This document shows positions 1 to 4,723 of a stretch of DNA of 9,640 nt, piece by piece (position 1 is the stretch's first letter; each line of letters opens with the position of its first letter). Under the pieces are notes generated by a model. It worked only from the letters and a program-made list of their open reading frames with translations, was not told where the DNA came from and made no database searches. The position numbers and the translations under genes were made by a program. Source of the stretch: JACPNK01 sp964479745 (GTDB taxonomy: Bacteria > Patescibacteriota > Minisyncoccia > 2-02-FULL-40-12 > IGHO2-12-FULL-4); contig CAYZNJ010000024.1 in NCBI GenBank assembly GCA_964479745.1, positions 1 through 9,640 of the forward strand. Direction: 5' to 3'.

Positions 1-838
1 CATTCCGCCTTCTTCGTAGATATTGCCTACCTTAAGCATGCCCTCAACTTTTTCAATTCCCTTTTCGGTTATGCTTACCGCTTTCAGCTTTTCGTCAACA
101 TTGTAATCTTCATTTTCTTTAAGATTCGGAACTACTTTGGAAAATGTTTCGTAAAGTTTGGTAGAGTCGCTGTCCGGAGCTGAAATAATCAAAGGGGTGC
201 CGGCTTCATCAATCAAAATTGAATCAACTTCGTCAACGATCNNNNNNNNNNGCAGGACGTAAAAACTCGTGGACAACCTTAAAACTTCCCAACTGATCTC
301 GGGTTTTGTCTAAATCTTTTTCTTCTTCTTTGTTAACATGGTCCGAATCATAGATGTAACTAGCTTCGTGATTCAAGCAAGCAACACTTAATCCGAGCAA
401 GTCGTAAATCTGTCCCATCCAAGCAGTATCTCTGCGGGATAAATAGTCGTTAACAGTAACCACATGCACTCCTTTGCCGCTCAAAGCATTAAGATACACA
501 GCCAAAGTTGCCGTCAAAGTCTTTCCTTCCCCGGTTTTCATTTCCGCAATTTTTCCTTGATGCAAAACAACACCGCCAACCAGCTGAACATCGTAAGGCC
601 TCTGCTGAATTGTTCTTCTGGCCGCTTCCCTGACTAAAGCAAAAGCTTCCGGCAAAATTTTATCCAAAGCTTCTGCTTCGCCTAATCTTTTCTTAAACTC
701 TAAAGTTTTAGATTTGATTTTAAGATTACCAAAACTTTCAAATTCTTTTTCAAATTTGTTAACGTCGTCAACTAAGAATTGAGCGCCTTTCAAATAGCGC
801 TCATTCGCGTCGCCAAAGATTTTAGACAGAAAAGACAT
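1..838 (-). CDS. secA: SecA preprotein translocase ATPase, N-terminal part, interrupted by an assembly gap
   Basis: SecA is the cytoplasmic ATPase that drives unfolded preproteins through SecYEG. The first 195 residues read as SecA nucleotide-binding domain 1: NERYLKGA near the start, LPEAFALVREAARR (62-75), DVQLVGGVVLHQGKIAEMKT, the Walker A box MKTGEGKT (100-107) and TVNDYLSRRD (128-137). After ten Ns, positions 240-1 resume in another frame with IVDEVDSILIDEAGTPLIIS, the SecA Walker B/DEVD region. The frame change is caused by the arbitrary N count, so this is not a pseudogene. Compared with E. coli SecA, about 40-45 residues (the REAY...[20 protein letters not shown] stretch) are missing. 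A charged insertion (about 156-193) follows LGLSVACLNHE. The usual DEARTPLIISG reads DEAGTPLIISA. The C-terminal two thirds lie beyond the window. The start is ATG, one base after the hpf stop, suggesting translational coupling. Confidence 0.95.
242..251. other. Assembly gap inside secA (10 N placeholder)
   Basis: Ten Ns lie between the codons for HEFLRP and those for IVDEVDSI. The two flanks are both SecA but are one base out of frame across the gap. By comparison with the family, about 130 bp should be here, so ten is a placeholder length. Confidence 0.95.
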
Positions 839-839
839 T

Positions 840-1169
840 TTACGTTAAGGTTTTTCTTTGCATTAATTTGCTTTTGTATTTTTCGACTTGCCTTTCTATT
901 TCTCTGAAGGCTTCGTTAATAGCAAAGTTTAAGTCCAAGTGGTTAGCTTCCGCCCTTAATAACCGCCCCGGCAGTTTTAGGTTTATTTCAGCATAAAAAA
1001 CAAAACCCGAACGGTGATGCTTGGAAGGTTTACCCACTTCTATTCTGGCTTCTAAAACCTCCTGGTCAAAACGTGAGGCCAGTTTTTCCAACACCCTCAC
1101 CTTCCCGCCAACAAAAGACTCTAACGCCCCAGTTAACTCAATATTTTTGCCCTGTAAATTATACTTCAT
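840..1169 (-). CDS. hpf: Ribosome hibernation promoting factor, short form (S30AE family)
   Basis: This 109-residue protein fits the short HPF/YfiA (S30AE) family, which binds the 30S decoding region and inactivates or dimerises ribosomes in slow growth. The pattern is a first strand MKYNLQGKNIELT, a helix ALESFVGGKVRVLEKLASRF, strands EARIEVGKPSKHH and FVFYAEINLKLPGRLLRAEA, then the second helix DLNFAINEAFREIERQVEKYKSKL. The domain spans about residues 2-103. The long-form C-terminal dimerisation domain is absent. The gene sits directly upstream of secA with one base between them, an order seen in many bacteria. No clear Shine-Dalgarno precedes the ATG. The 5' region carries a long hairpin with a U-tract and a possible promoter (separate entries), so expression may be controlled there. 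Confidence 0.9.
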   Translation of the reverse strand: MKYNLQGKNIELTGALESFVGGKVRVLEKLASRFDQEVLEARIEVGKPSKHHRSGFVFYAEINLKLPGRLLRAEANHLDLNFAINEAFREIERQVEKYKSKLMQRKTLT

Positions 1170-1192
1170 AATAACAAAAATAGTAGCATAAA

Positions 1193-1221
1193 AGCATAAA
1201 AAAACAACCCAGCTCTTTCAA
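1193..1221 (-). promoter_or_regulatory. Possible hpf promoter embedded in the 3' arm of the upstream hairpin
   Basis: On the minus strand TTGAAA (1221-1216) is followed after exactly 17 bases by TATGCT (1198-1193). This gives 5/6 and 4/6 matches to the sigma-70 boxes, with a start expected near 1186, about 17 bases before the hpf ATG. The spacer contains the end of the hairpin arm and most of the T7 tract. The -10 box is weak, so confidence is low. Confidence 0.35.
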
Positions 1222-1306
1222 AAGTTCAACAGTTCTAGAAATTTCAAAGACTAATTAAATCTATAAAATTTTCTATCTTGTCGAGCTCTAGAAAGAGCTG
1301 GGTTGT
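1198..1306 (-). terminator. Long rod-like hairpin with U7 tract upstream of hpf (terminator or attenuator)
   Basis: On the minus strand ACAACCCAGCTCTTTC (1306-1291) pairs perfectly over 16 bp with GAAAGAGCTGGGTTGT (1219-1204), which is immediately followed by T7. The 71-nt interior continues the rod: UCGACA (1284-1279) with UGUUGA (1231-1226), including one G.U, and UAGAAA (1275-1270) with UUUCUA (1241-1236). The G.U would be A.C on the opposite strand, and only the minus strand has a U-tract, so the RNA is read leftward. It begins six bases after the stop of a lysine-rich mini-ORF and ends 28 bases before hpf. It could terminate the upstream transcript or attenuate hpf-secA. A small non-autonomous element with 16-bp terminal repeats is less likely, since no flanking duplication is visible. 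Confidence 0.65.
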
Positions 1307-1312
1307 GAGAGG

Positions 1313-1354
1313 TTAGATTCTCTTCTTTTTCTTGCCCTTTTTTTTCTTGGCCAT
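1313..1354 (-). CDS. Lysine-rich mini-ORF (13 codons), possible leader peptide
   Basis: An ATG at 1354-1352 opens a 13-codon frame, MAKKKKGKKKKRI, ending in TAA at 1315-1313. Eight of the 13 residues are lysine, mostly in two runs of four. No convincing Shine-Dalgarno precedes it. It ends six bases before the 5' arm of the terminator-like hairpin upstream of hpf, the geometry expected of a leader peptide in transcription attenuation. Lysine runs are known to slow ribosomes, so it could report ribosome speed or lysyl-tRNA supply to hpf-secA. It might instead be a tiny basic ribosome-associated peptide, or an accidental frame in an A-rich stretch. The function is inferred only. Confidence 0.35.
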   Translation of the reverse strand: MAKKKKGKKKKRI

Positions 1355-1424
1355 TAGTTTTTTAGGACTGCACTCAATATTTAAATTTTAATTTTTTATT
1401 TCTAAATTTTAAATTTAAGTGCTA

Positions 1425-1485
1425 TCCCTCCTTGTTCAGCCACCGCAGCAGCTGAATTTTTTGCAACGGACGACCAAACCGCTGC
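1425..1485 (-). ncRNA. Candidate structured RNA: two GC-rich hairpins, one with a UNCG tetraloop
   Basis: A GC-rich island of about 60 bases sits in very AT-rich sequence. On the minus strand GCAGCGG (1485-1479) pairs with CCGTTGC (1469-1463) around a 9-nt loop, with one G.U pair. After six A's, UUCAGCUGC (1456-1448) pairs with GUGGCUGAA (1443-1435) around the tetraloop UGCG, a UNCG-type loop on its usual C-G closing pair. This stem has two G.U pairs. All three G.U pairs would become A.G or C.A mismatches on the plus strand, so the RNA is most likely leftward. AAGGAGGG follows the second stem. It matches no RNA family I can name. It may be part of the hpf leader or the 3' UTR of the protease gene. 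Confidence 0.5.
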
Positions 1486-1582
1486 GATTCTACAAAATAA
1501 TTTTTTTAAATTATTTTTCTGATTTAATTTTACAACAAAAAAAATTTTTCTCCTAGGAAAATTGTTGATAACTTTAAAAAAA
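1486..1582. other. AT-rich intergenic stretch after the protease gene
   Basis: I see no gene here. A perfect A/T-only hairpin, AAAATAATTT (1494-1503) with AAATTATTTT (1508-1517), is symmetric on both strands, but it has no GC stem and is a poor terminator. AGGAGA on the minus strand (1554-1549) looks like a Shine-Dalgarno, but no ATG, GTG or usable TTG follows at a working distance. Confidence 0.5.
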
Positions 1583-3439
1583 TTATTTTGGTAAATTTTT
1601 TAAATCTTGCCCCAAAAGATATGCGTTTTGTTCGCGAGTGTTAAAAATAAAAACAGATTTAAAATTTCCACCTTGACTTGCAAAATCATTTCCGGAAATA
1701 TCCAAATGATGCAAAACAGCTTCATCTTCGCCCGTCTGTTCCAGAAAATAAACTTTGCCGTCATTTGTTTCTCCATTGCTGAAGTACCACGATGTTTTGA
1801 AAGCGTCGCGAACAGAAGGTGGAACAATTTTTACCGCCGAAAAACAGCCTCGGGCGCCGAGATGCCCGTATTGCAAACAAATCTTAGGACTCAAAACCAG
1901 TCTTTTGTAGCCAAAGTCGTTGACAATATAAATATCGTTGTCGCCTTCAGCTCTTATAAAGTCCCCTTCTTTCAGGCCAAAATCTGAGGGTTTTGCAAAA
2001 GTTTGGGCAAAAAGAATCGGTAAAGGTGTTGGAGAAGGGGAAACCGTTGTTTGCACTTCGGCAATTCTTCTAAAATCCATATTCAAAGTTGAAAGCTCCT
2101 GCAAGCCGTTAAAGTTGCCAGTTTTCTCGGTTTTTACCGGAATAAAAATTATTTTATCAACATCTATCTGCTCTGGGTTTATCTGCGAAGACAGTTTGAA
2201 AAATAAATTGGTGTTAGCAGACGGATCTGACAGGTCAAAAAACTCGACCTCTTTTTCTCCATTTTGACGAAAAATAATCGCCGCCGCTTTAAAAAAGTTT
2301 TTTTTGGCGCCTGACAAGCTTGCTTGCAAAACGTTTTTTTGCCCAGGTTGAAATCCACTTATCCAAAACCATTTTGCCTGCCAATCTTTGAAGTCGTGGG
2401 AGATGATGACATCGGAATCGTCGTTAAGATAGGTTATAGTTTGAGTAGGCGGCGCTTTTATTTCCTGTCTTAGCCCGCTGTTGAAATACCCCAAAGTGGT
2501 GTCAAAAGAGATGTCATTTATCGCGTTGGCGACTTCCCATCTCAAAAAAACATCAGCAAAGTTGAAATTAAATCTGTTGTTGGCCAAAGCCTCACTCAAA
2601 GAATCTATGCCGCTTTTTACGCTGTGCAAAGAGTCGCTCAAAACGACCGAGCCAAAATGTTCCACCAAATATTCCCCAAAGACCTCAACTTGACCGTAAT
2701 CGGCCGCTTCGTTGGACCATTCGGTCAGACTGTCGGTCGGATTATCCAAAAAGGCGGCAATTCTTCTTTTCAGGTTAGAGCCTTCGTAGGGTTCGTTATA
2801 ACCAAGCAGGCTGGGAGAATATTCTGAACGAGTCTCGTTCAACCAGATATCATCGTCCGAATTCCTCAAAATAGTTTTTTGGTTAAAAGAAATCAGGTGC
2901 TGGAATTCATGCGCCAAAAAAGAATTGGTTTTTCTTTCGCTGCTGTTTGAAAGCGCCCTGACGTTTAAAAAAATCATGTCTTTCTCGTTTGACTCCGGTA
3001 CCCTGTTTTTGGGATATTGGTTGCTTGTGTCGTAAAAACCGCCGGCTGTGTCAATCAAGTTTGTTAAAACAACAACTACGCGAGGGTCGTTATCAATGCC
3101 CGGATTGGACTCTGAACCCCAAAAAGAAGTCTCTATGGGATAAATGCGGTTATCAAACTCGTCGGACAATCTCCCGGCCTTTTGAAGAAGGCTACCTTGC
3201 TGGGAAGGGTTTAAAGTGTTCCAGAAAGCATCTTCAAAAAAATACTGGGCTTTTTGGCCAACCAGACGCAAGGTGGCAGAAATATTTTTCCGGCCGCTAA
3301 AATCAAATTTGTCGCTAGTGCTAAAAGATAAGTCCTCGCCAATGTTAAAAGCCAAGACGGAAGCAGGCAGAACAAAAAACGGTATTGCAATAAATACCGT
3401 TAAAACTAACAAATAAAATTGTCTGCGATTTTCACTCAT
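1583..3439 (-). CDS. Secreted zinc metallopeptidase (HExxH, M30-like) with CPR-type C-terminal module
   Basis: This 618-residue protein begins with a signal peptide: basic MSENRR, a hydrophobic core (8-25) and ASVLA before F31. The peptidase domain holds HEFQH at 177-181 (two zinc histidines and the catalytic Glu). WLNE follows, with E202 the likely third zinc ligand, as in gluzincins. The HEFQHLISFNQ context resembles M30/hyicolysin-type and immune-inhibitor-like peptidases. A helical region and a beta-rich region (about 320-460) follow, then a Pro/Ser/Thr linker (SPSPTPLP, about 467-474). The C-terminal module (about 484-612) contains GDFIRAEGDNDIYIVNDFGY, YGHLG and VYFLEQTGEDEAVLHHLD, apparently two related halves. 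I associate this module with CPR exported proteins. It is the second gene of a transcript, 28 bases after the dehydrogenase-like gene. The substrate is unknown; an outward-facing or secreted role is inferred. Confidence 0.8.
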   Translation of the reverse strand: MSENRRQFYLLVLTVFIAIPFFVLPASVLAFNIGEDLSFSTSDKFDFSGRKNISATLRLVGQKAQYFFEDAFWNTLNPSQQGSLLQKAGRLSDEFDNRIYPIETSFWGSESNPGIDNDPRVVVVLTNLIDTAGGFYDTSNQYPKNRVPESNEKDMIFLNVRALSNSSERKTNSFLAHEFQHLISFNQKTILRNSDDDIWLNETRSEYSPSLLGYNEPYEGSNLKRRIAAFLDNPTDSLTEWSNEAADYGQVEVFGEYLVEHFGSVVLSDSLHSVKSGIDSLSEALANNRFNFNFADVFLRWEVANAINDISFDTTLGYFNSGLRQEIKAPPTQTITYLNDDSDVIISHDFKDWQAKWFWISGFQPGQKNVLQASLSGAKKNFFKAAAIIFRQNGEKEVEFFDLSDPSANTNLFFKLSSQINPEQIDVDKIIFIPVKTEKTGNFNGLQELSTLNMDFRRIAEVQTTVSPSPTPLPILFAQTFAKPSDFGLKEGDFIRAEGDNDIYIVNDFGYKRLVLSPKICLQYGHLGARGCFSAVKIVPPSVRDAFKTSWYFSNGETNDGKVYFLEQTGEDEAVLHHLDISGNDFASQGGNFKSVFIFNTREQNAYLLGQDLKNLPK

Positions 3440-3467
3440 TCTTCAATAACATCATATCAAAAATGGG

Positions 3468-4406
3468 CTAAACAACAATATCTTTTTCATGTTTTGAAAT
3501 ATCAACGATGGTTTTGTCTTGCTGTTTTAAAAGTTCAACGTTGTAGTCCCAAATGTCCTCAAGTATTCTGACCTGTTTTTCAAGAAGGGTTTTTAAAGAT
3601 GAAAACCCAAGGCTGTTAACGTGAAATTTAACAGCCTGGAGATGAGCGCTCATGTCCTTAGGAAAACAAAAGCCCCCAGCGCCGCGATAACCGCCATGGT
3701 TCACCGGCCCAAGCCACGCCTCGTTAATTCTTTGGTCAGCGGCTATGGCTTTTCTGACATTTTCATACGAAACGTCCACTCCAAAATTTTGTTCAATAGC
3801 CCGGCAGTAATCATAGAACATATTGCCAAAAATAACCTTGCAAAATCCAAAAACGTTAGAGGCATATTTTACAACTTCCGCCTCCGTTGCCGTCATTTCA
3901 AATTTCCAGTAGTCCATATGCATTGGGCTTTGAAAGTTGGCCTGCGGCAAAAGATTTAAAACAAGAGTTGAATACTTTTTACTTTGAGGCGTAAACCCGA
4001 TAATTTGCCTGGCAGGATGTAAAAAATCAGACCATGATTGTGACTCTGTCAAATACTCCCCGTTAAACATCAGGGCTTTGTCTAAATTTTTAGACTGAAG
4101 CAGTTGTGTCGTGCCGGGTGTAACAGTAGATTTGATAACAATAATTTTGCCGCTTCTTATGGTTTCTACGGCACTGGCAACAATTTTCGTATTGCAACTG
4201 CCGTCAGGATCCGGCGGAGTCGGAGCACAAATAAATATTACTTCTGCATAATTTATATCGTCAAAGTATCCTTTTTTGGGATCCGTATCATACAAGAACA
4301 AGTTGTCGCATCTTTTGTGACCGCGAATCTCTTTAAACCACCTATGCAAAGGTTCGCCAACCATTCCCAAGCCAACTATGCCTACGGGAATTTTTTCTTT
4401 TGACAT
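3468..4406 (-). CDS. UDP-glucose/GDP-mannose dehydrogenase-like protein lacking the C-terminal domain
   Basis: Members of this family oxidise a nucleotide sugar to its uronic acid with two NAD+. The 312-residue protein has the N-terminal Rossmann fold, GIVGLGMVGEP (9-19), with an acidic D40 after strand 2, FICAPTPP (58-65) and STVTPGTT (93-100). The central helical domain has the family's conserved Lys/Asn (KYASN, K180 and N184). The catalytic cysteine motif GGFCFPKD (244-251, C247) is intact. The usual C-terminal nucleotide-sugar-binding domain is missing: members are commonly about 390-450 residues, and this one ends about 60 residues after the Cys motif. The stop is genuine and followed closely by the next gene, so the short form looks natural. 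The Shine-Dalgarno AAGGTG lies six bases before ATG. The exact substrate is uncertain. UDP-glucose is the default guess given the neighbouring glycan genes. Confidence 0.8.
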   Translation of the reverse strand: MSKEKIPVGIVGLGMVGEPLHRWFKEIRGHKRCDNLFLYDTDPKKGYFDDINYAEVIFICAPTPPDPDGSCNTKIVASAVETIRSGKIIVIKSTVTPGTTQLLQSKNLDKALMFNGEYLTESQSWSDFLHPARQIIGFTPQSKKYSTLVLNLLPQANFQSPMHMDYWKFEMTATEAEVVKYASNVFGFCKVIFGNMFYDYCRAIEQNFGVDVSYENVRKAIAADQRINEAWLGPVNHGGYRGAGGFCFPKDMSAHLQAVKFHVNSLGFSSLKTLLEKQVRILEDIWDYNVELLKQQDKTIVDISKHEKDIVV

Positions 4407-4444
4407 TTTTTACACCTTGATAGTTTTTCAAAAAACTTGGCTAA

Positions 4445-4473
4445 GTTATATCATTAATAAAAACCCGTTGCAA
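4445..4473 (-). promoter_or_regulatory. Promoter of the dehydrogenase-protease transcript
   Basis: On the minus strand TTGCAA (4473-4468), a 17-base spacer and TATAAC (4450-4445) match sigma-70 boxes, with TGA directly before the -10 box (extended -10). The predicted start is near 4438, leaving a leader of about 30 bases with the Shine-Dalgarno AAGGTG at 4418-4413. Confidence 0.7.
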
Positions 4474-4495
4474 GCAAGAATACGCTCACTTGCAA
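4468..4495. promoter_or_regulatory. Inverted repeat overlapping the -35 box, possible operator
   Basis: TTGCAAG (4468-4474) and CTTGCAA (4489-4495) form a 7-bp inverted repeat with 14 bases between. The left half is the -35 box of the minus-strand promoter. A dimeric repressor site is possible. Short repeats like this also occur by chance. Confidence 0.3.
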
Positions 4496-4541
4496 AAACA
4501 CTGCTTATTATGACTTACGGCCTACAAATATACACAGGAAT

Positions 4542-4570
4542 TAGACAAAAACCAGAAAATAGCGTATTAT
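4542..4570 (+). promoter_or_regulatory. Promoter for the sugar transferase / AAA+ transcript
   Basis: TAGACA (4542-4547), a 17-base spacer and TATTAT (4565-4570) each match the sigma-70 consensus at 5 of 6 positions. The expected start is near 4577, so the leader of about 145 nt would include the upstream ORF at 4583 and the whole inverted-repeat structure. It is divergent from the promoter at 4445-4473. Confidence 0.6.
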
Positions 4571-4582
4571 AAGTTGAAACTC

Positions 4583-4657
4583 ATGAATCCCGTACGAACC
4601 AACTTAACCTTATTAAACCATGTTATCCAAAATAAAAAGTACAAACTATCTATATAA
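4583..4657 (+). CDS. 24-codon upstream ORF in the leader of the sugar transferase gene
   Basis: An ATG at 4583, only a few bases after the predicted transcription start, opens a 24-codon frame beginning MNPVRTNLTLLNHV and ending KYKLSI at TAA 4655-4657. No Shine-Dalgarno is present, so it would be initiated as a nearly leaderless message. Codons 2-7 coincide with the left arm (4587-4601) of the inverted repeat whose right arm covers the next start codon. Translation would therefore unwind the stem. I do not recognise the peptide. It could be a chance frame. Confidence 0.3.
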   Translation: MNPVRTNLTLLNHVIQNKKYKLSI

Positions 4658-4723
4658 ATTATTAAACATATAACCTCCACGGGTGTGATTTTAGTTAAAA
4701 TCACACCCTGGTTCGTACGGGAT
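4587..4723 (+). promoter_or_regulatory. Leader RNA structure sequestering the start codon of the sugar transferase
   Basis: ATCCCGTACGAACCA (4587-4601) is perfectly complementary to TGGTTCGTACGGGAT (4709-4723), a 15-bp stem enclosing about 107 bases. The last two bases of the right arm are the A and U of the ATG at 4722. Directly abutting that arm is a perfect 12-bp hairpin: GGGTGTGATTTT (4681-4692), loop AGTT, AAAATCACACCC (4697-4708). The two helices could stack. The rest (4602-4680) is AT-rich and apparently unpaired. No Shine-Dalgarno precedes the ATG. Likely a cis-regulatory 5' UTR. A small inverted-repeat element inserted at the gene start is the alternative. It matches no riboswitch class I can name. 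Confidence 0.6.

Noticed and set aside
1198..1490. tmRNA, RNase P RNA, SRP RNA or tRNA
   Set aside because: None of the conserved cores was found: no T-loop GTTCRA with acceptor stem, no SRP GGAAG/AGCAGCC apical core, no RNase P signature segments.
1421..1557. Plus-strand GTG-initiated small ORF
   Set aside because: No Shine-Dalgarno or promoter, low-complexity tail through AT-rich sequence, and it overlaps the RNA candidate on the other strand.
1402..1580. Minus-strand open frame encoding ...IAAVWSSVAKNSAAAVAEQ... ending at TAG 1404-1402
   Set aside because: It looks protein-like and slightly like an AgrD-type peptide, but there is no ATG, GTG or TTG in frame before the GC-rich part. The same bases form strand-asymmetric hairpins, so an RNA explains them better.
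1607..3416. Several plus-strand ORFs of 66-126 codons opposite the metalloprotease
   Set aside because: Antisense shadows of a well-supported gene; no family motifs or ribosome binding sites.
4378..4572. Plus-strand 64-codon ORF across the divergent promoter region
   Set aside because: It overlaps both the start of the dehydrogenase gene and two promoters, has no recognisable content, and is best explained as chance.
4587..4723. Integron attC site or IS end
   Set aside because: The arms do not match attC core sites, no transposase or integrase is nearby, and no flanking target duplication is seen. A leader RNA fits better because the right arm overlaps the start codon.
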